From Cylindrospermopsis curvispora GIHE-G1 (GTDB lineage: Bacteria > Cyanobacteriota > Cyanobacteriia > Cyanobacteriales > Nostocaceae): a stretch of 64,000 nt of DNA. The position numbers and the translations under genes were made by a program. The stretch lies in assembly GCF_014489415.1 (NCBI RefSeq), contig NZ_CP060822.1, positions 2,589,501 through 2,653,500 on the forward strand. Reading direction: 5' to 3'. Shown piece after piece: positions 1 to 7,858 of this stretch; position 1 is the stretch's first letter, and each line of letters begins with the position of its first letter. Under the pieces are notes generated by a model that was given only the letters and a program-made list of their open reading frames with translations, was not told the DNA's origin and did not search any database.

Positions 1-1108
1 CTATTTTGTCGGCAAAATCTTTAGGGTTATTAGGTTGTGCAAGTAGTCCATTATAACCAACAATTACTTGTTCAGCAGTAGAGGGAGCCATTACTGCTAC
101 TACTGGTGTTCCAGAAGCTAAAGCTTCGTTATTAGTGGTGCAGAAATTTTCTGTAACTGAGGGGTTAATAAAAACATCTGCTCTGGCAAACCATCCTAAA
201 AGTTCTGTGCCATGAGATTCACCCCAAATTGTCACACCATCAGCAAATTTTTGGGCGCGATGGCGAATTTCTTGGTCTAGGGGACCGCTACCAACTATGA
301 CTAAATGCACCTGGGGAATTTTAGCTGCAATTAAGGGATAGGCTTCTAAAATTTGAGTAACATTCTTTTCTGCAGTGATACGTCCTACAAATAAAATAGT
401 CGGTCTTTTATCATTGGGAATTGGGTCATGACAAATGTTGCGAGGATGAAATTTTTCACAGTTAATTCCCTGATAGGGGACATATTCACATCTTTGACAT
501 TGCAGTTTTTGGTACTTTGTCAGTTGCTCTCTGGAAGGAAATATGTTGAGGGTATATTGATCGCTAAATTGTCTGACTAGTAGAGGAATTATGGGACTCG
601 TTAGTCTGAATAAAATGTCGCCTAAATAATATTTAATATAGGCAACTATATCCGTGTGAAAAACGGAGATAATAGGGGTTTTAGTACGTTTGGCATAGTC
701 AACTCCTACCGCCCTACCATAACCTTGTAGAAAAATAGAATATAGCCCTCTCATCTGGGCTGCTTCCTCCACAACAATAATATCAGGTTGAAAGTTTTCT
801 AAAAGTTTAGTATCGTTCCAATGACGATAATTTAAAGGTTGCGGTAGGGATTTATAAAAAATTAGTGGTTGGGTAGGAAAAGCATAGGAAGAGAAGTTAG
901 AAAAAATTTGTAGTTCTGATAATCCTAACATGGGACGATTGCCCACTTGTTGACTATACTGCTTATTAATTTGTGGATGGATCAGAAAAACTTCATGCCC
1001 TTGTTCTAGTAACCAATGAACTCGTTGGTGTACAGCAACAGATACTCCCGTTAAAAAAGGAGCATATAAACCAGTGAATAAGGCAATGCGCAAGGGTTTC
1101 TTTTCCAT
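1..1108 (-). CDS. hglT: Heterocyst glycolipid glycosyltransferase HglT (GT4 family), 3' end outside window
   Basis: Read on the minus strand from an ATG at 1108, the frame stays open to the window edge (369 codons), so the C-terminus is missing. The product starts MEKKPLRIALFTGLYAPF, the usual GT4/GT-B opening with a Gly-rich loop (FLTGVSVAV), and has a second Rossmann half with FVGRITAEKN and, near the edge, ENFCTTNNEALASGTPVVA, the nucleotide-sugar E-x7-E motif. The family transfers a sugar from an NDP-sugar to a lipid or sugar acceptor. Its position at the end of the hgdB-hgdC-epimerase-DUF2141-GT2 string matches all5341 (hglT) of Anabaena PCC 7120, which glycosylates the heterocyst envelope alcohol. 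The specific role is inferred from this synteny; the glycosyltransferase fold call is secure. Confidence 0.85.
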   Translation of the reverse strand, partial: MEKKPLRIALFTGLYAPFLTGVSVAVHQRVHWLLEQGHEVFLIHPQINKQYSQQVGNRPMLGLSELQIFSNFSSYAFPTQPLIFYKSLPQPLNYRHWNDTKLLENFQPDIIVVEEAAQMRGLYSIFLQGYGRAVGVDYAKRTKTPIISVFHTDIVAYIKYYLGDILFRLTSPIIPLLVRQFSDQYTLNIFPSREQLTKYQKLQCQRCEYVPYQGINCEKFHPRNICHDPIPNDKRPTILFVGRITAEKNVTQILEAYPLIAAKIPQVHLVIVGSGPLDQEIRHRAQKFADGVTIWGESHGTELLGWFARADVFINPSVTENFCTTNNEALASGTPVVAVMAPSTAEQVIVGYNGLLAQPNNPKDFADKI

Positions 1109-1238
1109 GTTTAATTCCTCTGTTTGGGTAAGAAAGTTGAATTAATTAGGATTTACGCATTGACAGACCTCAGTTAATCCAGCGGATAATTAACACAATT
1201 ACCCAACAAGGATACTAGAAATAAGAAAATCAATAAAA

Positions 1239-2492
1239 TTAGAGAGACATTTTTGGATCGGTCGGTTGATCTAACCATTGATAAGGATGATATGCAACTA
1301 AGTTAATATTTCCCTTATCATTGATTTTATAAGTGATTCCACGCCAGGTTAGGGTTGATGTGGATATGGAAGATAGGATTGCTAAACCATAAAGTAACTG
1401 GGTTAAAGGAATGGCAATCAACATTTTAACAATGGTGGTTAGTGAAATTTCAGTAATTGGTTGTTGCTGCTGATAAATTATTTTTTCAACCCTCCTCTGT
1501 GTGACTAAAATCAGCAGGAGCAGTCCCAGGATATAAAGGCTATAGGATTGCAGTAAAGACAATACTTTTTCTCCTTCAGTTACTAGTAACATTCCTAGAG
1601 TTAATAAAAGTGTCAGCCCAGGAAAAACTATGCTAGAAACAGCTTCACAGATTAATGCTAACCACTTAGGGTGATAAAGTCGAGAACAAAGTATTAGACG
1701 TTGTAGAGAGGGAAGTAACTCAGATAAGTTAATTTCTTCTCGGTTGATAATTAGCGCAGAAGGAATAAATTTAATTTTCCATCCCTGTTTTTGGAGAATT
1801 TTATGCATTGGTATGTCATCACTAAGTGCTTGTCCCCATTTCTCTATCAGTTGGGTTTCTTCAATAACACTTTTTTTGATTGCTAAACTACCACCCCAAG
1901 GAATTTGAAAGAGAAACATTTGTATGACGGTAGAAATATTCCCTGTGTAACGTACTAGGGAACCCCAATATTTTCCTGTGGGTACATACCAACGGTTTCC
2001 TGTGGTTACTCCTGTTGTTCCATCCATCAGCGGAATGACCAATTCTTTTAACCAGTTACTATGAACTATGGTGTCAGCATCTACTAATGCCACTACCTGA
2101 TATGATTCATCTAAATCTGAAACCCCCTGTATTAAAGCACTACATTTAAGACTACAGTTATGACGCACTGTCTTCAAAATGCTAACTTCAATATTTTTTG
2201 CCCCTGTTTCATTAATTACTTCTTGAACAATTTTAAACGCTGGATCTTCCCTACTATCTATAATTAACTTCAGGTCATACTCGGGATAGTTTTGATTCAA
2301 TAGCGATCGCACGCAGTGAGGTAAAAAAGGATCAGCACCACGTAAGCATAAAATTACTGCCGTTTTTGGTAGTTCACTATCCGATGGTTGTTGGTAGGTT
2401 TCTAGATACCATAAAAATATTAGAGTTAAACCTACTTGAATGATTAACCAAACCATCAGGGACTCAGATAAAAATTTAGTCAGGTCTGACAT
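1239..2492 (-). CDS. Membrane glycosyltransferase, GT2 family
   Basis: A 417-residue protein with one N-terminal membrane segment (residues ~10-30), a GT-A catalytic domain and three or four C-terminal membrane segments (~280-390). Visible motifs are VILCLRGADPF at the start of the catalytic domain, a DxD-type metal site in ALVDADT, and SDDIPMH as the acceptor-side acidic motif. The QxxRW motif of processive synthases is weak (LQRLILCSRLY). The product is probably a bound sugar or ceramide-type glucosyltransferase acting at the membrane. It lies 130 bp upstream of hglT in the same orientation, the place of all5342/all5343 in Anabaena PCC 7120, so a role in heterocyst glycolipid formation or transport is likely but not shown by the sequence. 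Confidence 0.75.
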   Translation of the reverse strand: MSDLTKFLSESLMVWLIIQVGLTLIFLWYLETYQQPSDSELPKTAVILCLRGADPFLPHCVRSLLNQNYPEYDLKLIIDSREDPAFKIVQEVINETGAKNIEVSILKTVRHNCSLKCSALIQGVSDLDESYQVVALVDADTIVHSNWLKELVIPLMDGTTGVTTGNRWYVPTGKYWGSLVRYTGNISTVIQMFLFQIPWGGSLAIKKSVIEETQLIEKWGQALSDDIPMHKILQKQGWKIKFIPSALIINREEINLSELLPSLQRLILCSRLYHPKWLALICEAVSSIVFPGLTLLLTLGMLLVTEGEKVLSLLQSYSLYILGLLLLILVTQRRVEKIIYQQQQPITEISLTTIVKMLIAIPLTQLLYGLAILSSISTSTLTWRGITYKINDKGNINLVAYHPYQWLDQPTDPKMSL

Positions 2493-2581
2493 GATTAGGT
2501 TACCACTTAGTACTGGTGATAAAAGGAAAAAAATTAGAATTCGTCATTTACCATTCCCACGTCCCCATCTAATTACTTTGC

Positions 2582-3100
2582 CTAGGGGTCTAAAGAATAT
2601 TTCATAGTGATATCAATGGTGGTATTCTGGGTCATTTTAAAACTAGCGCGACGAAATTTTGGCATACCAGTTCGGATAGAAACTATGGGATCTCGAGAAA
2701 TGCCAAATCCTTCTGTGGGAATGCCAAAAAAGTCCCTGTTCAGTTTCCTGTCCCCATTTTGATCGTCCATTACTGCTACTGCATAGGTTCCCGGTTTTAA
2801 TCCAGAGAATACGGTTTTTACAGAACTACCAGTAATTTTTGTACAGCCACTTTTCACTTCACTAGAACCATTCGTAAGGAAGCCAACTTCTGAGTTATAA
2901 ACTCTTAGACAAATATCACCAGTTTTGTTAAGTATTCCGTTCACTATTATGGTCAGTTCTGTGGTTGATGGGGTTGATACTGGAGGATTTATTTGCAATA
3001 TTGTTCCAGGTGTTGCTCCCACTGGATGAGGAAAACTCAAACTTAATAGGGTGGTTACCAGTAAATGAGAAATTCTCAAAATCTTAGACATTGTTGACAT
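2582..3100 (-). CDS. DUF2141 secreted protein
   Basis: 172 residues. The N-terminus has a Sec-type signal peptide: a short polar start, the hydrophobic run LLVTTLLSLSFPHPVGA, and a likely cleavage after VGA near residue 29. The rest is beta-rich and matches the DUF2141 pattern (GDICLRVYN, GLKPGTYAVAVMDDQNGD, FFGIPTEGFGIS), a transthyretin-like fold found in exported proteins. It sits between the epimerase and the GT2 gene on the same strand with short gaps, so it is probably part of the hgd/hglT transcription unit and acts in the periplasm. Its biochemical role is unknown. The position corresponds to all5344 of Anabaena PCC 7120. Confidence 0.75.
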   Translation of the reverse strand: MSTMSKILRISHLLVTTLLSLSFPHPVGATPGTILQINPPVSTPSTTELTIIVNGILNKTGDICLRVYNSEVGFLTNGSSEVKSGCTKITGSSVKTVFSGLKPGTYAVAVMDDQNGDRKLNRDFFGIPTEGFGISRDPIVSIRTGMPKFRRASFKMTQNTTIDITMKYSLDP

Positions 3101-3157
3101 AAGCTCCTGAATGACATTGGTTAGTTAACTGCTTGAATTCTGATTTTTTAGCAATCC

Positions 3158-4240
3158 CTATTTAATAAGTTTTTGAATATCAGTTGTCTGTAACCATTGA
3201 TGGGTAGTATTCATACCTGCTTCCAGACTAATTTTTGGTTGATAGTTCAATATACTCCTAGCCTTAGCAATTGAATAAGAATATGGACGGCTCATAAAAT
3301 CAACAGATTCTGGGAGAATATCCACCTTCTTTCTAAACAATTTTTGTCCCTGATTACGTACTTTTAAAAATAACCTCATTTCTTCCTTGGGAAGAGACAT
3401 AGGAATAGGTAAACCTTCCATAGCTGCCAGGTGAATAAAATATTCTTTCCATGAGGTATTTTCCCCATCTGTAATATTAAAAATTTCTCCATATGGTTGT
3501 TGTACCATTGCTAAAAATATGGCATCAATTAAGTTATCAACATATAGGTGATTCATCACTCCTTTACCATCATTAGGATAGGCAAATAACTTTTGTCTCA
3601 TCATCAGAACTGGGCGAACAATCCAAGGAACACTACCTGGCCCATACACATCTCCTGCACGAATAATAGTCACCCCAAAATCCGGAGGTGAGTTAAGTTT
3701 TAAAATCTCTATTTCCGCTTCTATTTTAGTTTGACAATAGGGATTGTTCTCCCCAGATAATATCCCAGTTTCCGCCACATTATCGGTGTAATTGAATCCA
3801 TAAACTAAGGCACTGGAAAGGTGTATAAATGTTTTCACTTTTGCCTGTTTTGCTGCTTGGGCAATATTACAAGTTCCACCAACATTAATTTCTCGGAATT
3901 TTTTTATGTCTCCCCCCTCCTCCGTTAGTTGACTAGTATGTAAAACTATATCTACTCCCTGGCAAACTTTTGTAGCTATCCCTGGATCATTGATGCTACC
4001 AATTATAATCTCTACTCCCAACTTTTCTAGACTTTCACCTACAGCTCTATCTAGAAATGGGGAACCCTGTAAAGCTCTTACCTTCAAACCTTGACCTACT
4101 GCTAACTCTGCTGCGCGGGAGCCAATAAATTCATCTGTACCTGTAATAAGAATAGTTTTGTTGTTGAGATTCATCATATTGATCTGGTAGGATTTAATGT
4201 TATGGGAGTTATTAGAATTATTGGAAATAAAATTTTCCAA
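3158..4240 (-). CDS. hgdA: NAD-dependent epimerase/dehydratase (HgdA-like)
   Basis: An extended SDR-family protein. The NAD-binding Rossmann start is TILITGTDEFIGSRAAELA; the third Gly of the usual TGxxGxxG is kept, but the middle one is replaced by Glu-Phe. The catalytic triad is visible as HLSSALVYG and YCQTKIEAE (YxxxK), followed by RAGDVYGPG. This is the layout of 3-beta-HSD/NDP-sugar epimerase-like enzymes. The first 21 residues are Asn/Ser-rich, and a later Met (residue ~22, MMNLNNKTILITG) is a better start, near 4177. The gene is 16 bp upstream of the hglT-side genes and downstream of hgdC. In Anabaena PCC 7120 all5345 (hgdA) at this position is needed for laying down the glycolipid layer. 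The substrate is unknown. Confidence 0.75.
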   Translation of the reverse strand: MENFISNNSNNSHNIKSYQINMMNLNNKTILITGTDEFIGSRAAELAVGQGLKVRALQGSPFLDRAVGESLEKLGVEIIIGSINDPGIATKVCQGVDIVLHTSQLTEEGGDIKKFREINVGGTCNIAQAAKQAKVKTFIHLSSALVYGFNYTDNVAETGILSGENNPYCQTKIEAEIEILKLNSPPDFGVTIIRAGDVYGPGSVPWIVRPVLMMRQKLFAYPNDGKGVMNHLYVDNLIDAIFLAMVQQPYGEIFNITDGENTSWKEYFIHLAAMEGLPIPMSLPKEEMRLFLKVRNQGQKLFRKKVDILPESVDFMSRPYSYSIAKARSILNYQPKISLEAGMNTTHQWLQTTDIQKLIK

Positions 4241-4256
4241 ATCAGTTGGTCATAAG

Positions 4257-5435
4257 TTAGAAAATATCCGCAGGGTCAGCAGATCGCAGTTTATTAATTG
4301 CTAATGCTCCTGACGTCATAGAAATTAACACTGTAGAAGTTAAAACAATTATGGCATTATTAGAAGTCATGATAATTGGTAATTGGGTAGCTTTCATTGC
4401 AAAATCATATAGACCCACAGAAATCAAAAATCCAGGTATATATGCTAGTAATGCCAATATCAGGGCTTGTTGAAAAACCACATTCAACAAATAACCATTA
4501 GCGTAGCCAATGGCTTTTAACGTGGCATAGGCGATAAATTGGGTGGCAATATTACTATAGAGAATCTGATAGACAATGACCACACCTACTACCGAAGCCA
4601 TAGTTAACATCAAATTGAGAATAAATCCAATGGGTGTTCTTGCTGCCCAATATTGCTTTTCAAAATCAATGAATTGTTGTTTGGTAAAAATCTGCACATC
4701 ATGGGGTAAATTAACCCGTAAGTTTTTTAAAACTTGATTTGGGTCAGCTTCTGGTTTTAGTTTAATAATACCAACATCTATTTTTTCAGAAGGACGAAGT
4801 AGGGGATTAATTCTCACGAAGGTGGAGTCACTAACAATCAAGTTACCATCCACCCCAAAGGAGGGACCTAAACTAAATAACCCCCCCACTCTAACTCGAT
4901 AGCCCTGCAGAGAATCAAAAGAGAAAATTTCAATTGTTTGTTCTGTTTTCCCTTGGTCAAATCTTTTAGCGATTGGACCAAATTCCGGTCGGGAATCTCT
5001 GTCAAATAACATCATATCGGGAATTTTCAGTTTATCCAGATTCTCTTCAACCTCTGGAATATTCATTAAGGATTTTGCCGGATCAAATCCAATTACATAA
5101 ATTGAGTATTTTTCTCCGGTTTCTGGGTTTTTTAATTTGGCAAATTGTAAGTACATGGGATTGACTGATTCTACACCATTAAATCCCAAAGTTTGGTATA
5201 AACGACTGCGAGAAAAACTTTGATTTGAGGTCAAAGATTTATATTGGGAACTGACTATAAATAAATCTCCCTTGAGATTTTGATGTACTGCTGTTGCACT
5301 GGAATATAGTGCATCTTGAAAACCCAGTTGAATGAACATTAAAAGTACGATAAAAGCAATCCCAGCTATAGCTACAACAAAACGTAGTTTTTGCTGGGCT
5401 AACTGTAGCCACGCTAAAGGAATTTTTAGATTCAT
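4257..5435 (-). CDS. hgdC: DevC-like ABC exporter permease HgdC
   Basis: A 392-residue FtsX/MacB-type permease. One membrane helix (residues ~20-40) is followed by a large periplasmic domain (~45-260) and three C-terminal helices (~270-295, ~320-340, ~360-380), the topology of DevC. The start MNLKIPLAWLQLAQQKLRF is typical of DevC homologues. It follows hgdB with a 3 bp gap, so the two are surely co-transcribed. In Anabaena PCC 7120 HgdC (All5346) pairs with HgdB for heterocyst glycolipid layer formation. As there, no DevA-type ATPase gene is adjacent, so the ATPase must come from elsewhere. Confidence 0.9.
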   Translation of the reverse strand: MNLKIPLAWLQLAQQKLRFVVAIAGIAFIVLLMFIQLGFQDALYSSATAVHQNLKGDLFIVSSQYKSLTSNQSFSRSRLYQTLGFNGVESVNPMYLQFAKLKNPETGEKYSIYVIGFDPAKSLMNIPEVEENLDKLKIPDMMLFDRDSRPEFGPIAKRFDQGKTEQTIEIFSFDSLQGYRVRVGGLFSLGPSFGVDGNLIVSDSTFVRINPLLRPSEKIDVGIIKLKPEADPNQVLKNLRVNLPHDVQIFTKQQFIDFEKQYWAARTPIGFILNLMLTMASVVGVVIVYQILYSNIATQFIAYATLKAIGYANGYLLNVVFQQALILALLAYIPGFLISVGLYDFAMKATQLPIIMTSNNAIIVLTSTVLISMTSGALAINKLRSADPADIF

Positions 5436-5438
5436 AAA

Positions 5439-6647
5439 CTAAATTTCAATGGCAACATCTACCTGTAAATTGGTTAGTCGATATACTTTTTGGCTATCAT
5501 CTGGAGAATCAATGACTAATCTAACATGAACAATTCTCCGATCTGTATCTGAACTTGGGTTAATACTAAAGATGCTTTGTTTGTCAACTTGCCAACCAAT
5601 CTCTTTCACTGTTGCTCGTATTTTATCAGAAAATGCTCCACTAGTAATAACCGCTTTTTGTCCAATTCTCACTTTTTGAATATCGGTCTGATAAACTTCA
5701 GCAATGACATTCATTGGCGAAGTTTTTCCTAGCTCTGCAAATCCAGAAGTACCTATAATTTCTCCATTTTTGGCATGAATTTTTAAAATTCTGGCATCTA
5801 TGGGTGATTTAATATAAGTTAAATCATGATCTGCTTTTGCCTGCTCAATAGCAGTTTCTGCACTCTCAACCTCGCTCTGTGCTAAAGCTATATCTACATT
5901 TCTTACCTCTTTAATACTGTCTAATCTGGCCTTAGCTTCTTGAATTTGATTTTCTAATGTATTCTTACTACTTTCTAGTGTAGCTTTAGCTTCCATTAAT
6001 TTTTGTTGTGATGTCTTCAATTGTAGCACTTTAGTATCTAAAACAGCAGCAGAAATTGCCCCATCTTGGTATAACTTTTGATAGCGCTCACTCTCTTTGG
6101 TAGCATTTTCCACTTCAGCTTGAATACGATTTATTGTCGCTGTTTGTGTGGTCACTTCACCTTCTAACTGTGAGTATAATCTGGTCACCACTGCTTTTTG
6201 AGAATTCACATCTCCTGCTTTTGCTCCTGCTTTAACTTGTGCTAGTCTTGATTTAACAATTAGTAGTTTATTGAATGCTTGTTTTACTGCAGCTTTTGAT
6301 CGTTCATAATTCTCTAGATATGCTAAAGTTTCCCCAGCTTGTACTTCCTTACCCTCTTCCACTAATAGCTTTTCTACGCGCACACCGTTAATAGAATTGG
6401 GAGCAGATAAATAGGTAATTTCTCCCTGTGGTTGTAGTCTTCCTAAAGCGGTGACATAAAATTTCACTTTGGGCGCTTTTTGGGTTTTTACTTGGGAAGA
6501 GTTGATAGGAAAGTTAGGTTTTAGTTTTAACTGAGAAAAGCTAGAGAAAGATGCTAAACCAGCAGCTATAGCAAGGGAAGCAGCAATGATTATTTTCCAC
6601 TTCTTAGCAGCATGTATTAATAATTGATTTTGTTTGCTCGTTACCAT
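5439..6647 (-). CDS. hgdB: DevB-like membrane-fusion protein HgdB
   Basis: A 402-residue periplasmic adaptor of the HlyD/DevB family. An N-terminal membrane anchor (residues ~17-35, IIIAASLAIAAGLASFSSF) is followed by a split lipoyl-like domain (VEKLLVEEGKEVQAGETLAYL, ~85-110), a long alpha-hairpin rich in Ala/Glu/Lys (~115-275), the second lipoyl half (DLTYIKSPIDARILKIHAKNGE without interruption in the gene), and a C-terminal beta domain. It would bridge the inner-membrane permease HgdC to a TolC-type outer-membrane channel. It is the first gene of the minus-strand hgd unit; the upstream 144 bp contain a GTA-N8-TAC sequence discussed separately. Confidence 0.9.
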   Translation of the reverse strand: MVTSKQNQLLIHAAKKWKIIIAASLAIAAGLASFSSFSQLKLKPNFPINSSQVKTQKAPKVKFYVTALGRLQPQGEITYLSAPNSINGVRVEKLLVEEGKEVQAGETLAYLENYERSKAAVKQAFNKLLIVKSRLAQVKAGAKAGDVNSQKAVVTRLYSQLEGEVTTQTATINRIQAEVENATKESERYQKLYQDGAISAAVLDTKVLQLKTSQQKLMEAKATLESSKNTLENQIQEAKARLDSIKEVRNVDIALAQSEVESAETAIEQAKADHDLTYIKSPIDARILKIHAKNGEIIGTSGFAELGKTSPMNVIAEVYQTDIQKVRIGQKAVITSGAFSDKIRATVKEIGWQVDKQSIFSINPSSDTDRRIVHVRLVIDSPDDSQKVYRLTNLQVDVAIEI

Positions 6648-6790
6648 ACTTGCTCCTGTTCTTTTCTACTGAGGTGTAATTTCAATGTTTTCTTTTCACA
6701 AACTCCTAATAAGCGAAAATTTAATTGTAAATAGACGTTAAACCAACTTCTAATTACACTTATTTCTATCTTGAATTAGAGTACAACAAA

Positions 6791-6804
6791 GTAACCATAA
6801 ATAC
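6791..6804 (-). promoter_or_regulatory. Candidate NtcA site upstream of hgdB
   Basis: The sequence GTAACCATAAATAC fits GTA-N8-TAC. Read toward hgdB it is followed, after 22 bases, by TAGAAA, which matches five of six positions of the cyanobacterial -10 TAN3T. That spacing is the one used in NtcA class II promoters. The site is 144 bp upstream of the hgdB start. The six fixed bases occur by chance every few kilobases in AT-rich DNA, so this remains a candidate. Confidence 0.4.
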
Positions 6805-7238
6805 GAATCGCTAAAAAAAGATCTGAGTTACAGAGATGACTAAATCATGAGATTAATTTTTCATAATCTCTCAAAAATAGTTGATCACACTAATTGAGAA
6901 CAAATAAAAACTCTACTTCTTATTCTGCCAAAGGCTCAGAATTTTGTCAATCTATTAAATTAAGTAAATTAACTCATTTATGATGAGTTCTCTACATAAT
7001 TACCGAATGTTAACTAGAATCTATTTCCATTGAAATATATAATCATTTCATCACAATGTCAGTCTATTACTATTAATAGTTAATTACATTCACAAGTTAA
7101 GATTTGCTCACTAAATAACTATCGAAAGCCAAGATGTGAGATATATTATGAATTCATCAAATATCAAAGATAAATTATCATGTTTTTTTGATAAAATATG
7201 AGCAAGTTTATCTGGAACAGGAGTGTATTTGCTAATTC

Positions 7239-7252
7239 GTAAGTTAGATTAC
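7239..7252 (+). promoter_or_regulatory. Candidate NtcA site upstream of hglE
   Basis: GTAAGTTAGATTAC matches GTA-N8-TAC. About 20-22 bases downstream lies TATCTC, an imperfect -10 box. If used, the transcript would have a leader of roughly 570 bases before hglE. Long leaders are known for heterocyst genes such as devBCA. Chance occurrence cannot be excluded. Confidence 0.35.
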
Positions 7253-7858
7253 AGATATGATCAAAGCATTGATATCTCAATTTTCTATAGGGGAGAAAGG
7301 GTTGAATTTACTCACATAATCAGATAGATTTTAGTTCAGGAGTATACTGTCAAATGCAACAGGGAAATACAAATCATTACCTCAAGTAGAAATATTTATC
7401 CCAATTCAGTGTAAGCAAACTATTGAATTTCTTTAAATTGTGCTATTCTTTAAATTAATTCAACAGGCGAAAGTAGGAAATGAATCATTCTCTTAATTTC
7501 TCTAAGTTCCGAGTCAGACCCCTGGACAATAAATATTATTTCTGTAGCAGATGTAGCGGGTTATATTCCCAGAATGTCATAAAATAGATTATCCGAACTT
7601 GCTTGCTAAGTCAATGCCAGCATAAAGTTGAGAAAGCTACGGTAATTATGAAATCCGCTAATTAATCACTGATAATGTTTCTAAACAAACAAGAAAAGGA
7701 AAGGCAATAGTGTATAGTATTATTTCATGTGATTCCCAAATTTGATTTCTTTCCGGGATCAATTATCCCATTAAGAAAACATGATTGCTTGATTAATATC
7801 CCCGCTATAGAAATTACTGTAGCTGAAAAGTTACCATTCCCCAAAATTACCCTATGCC

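Larger units (their letters stand above)
6648..7858. promoter_or_regulatory. 1.2 kb divergent control region between hgdB and hglE
   Basis: An AT-rich stretch of 1211 bp between the divergent hgd and hgl units with no convincing gene. The best short frame (7480-7587, plus strand, 35 codons, containing FCSRCSGLY) has its AGGA too close to the ATG and is not called. Two GTA-N8-TAC sequences, the NtcA consensus, lie at 6791-6804 and 7239-7252. In Anabaena PCC 7120, as I recall, three small genes (alr5348-asr5350) lie in this interval; nothing here resembles an intact version of them. The region probably carries long leaders and heterocyst-specific promoters for both directions. Confidence 0.55.

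Noticed and set aside
7480-7587. 35-codon plus-strand frame with FCSRCSGLY in the hgdB-hglE gap
   Set aside because: The CxxC pair is suggestive, but the AGGA is too close to the ATG, and no neighbour supports it.
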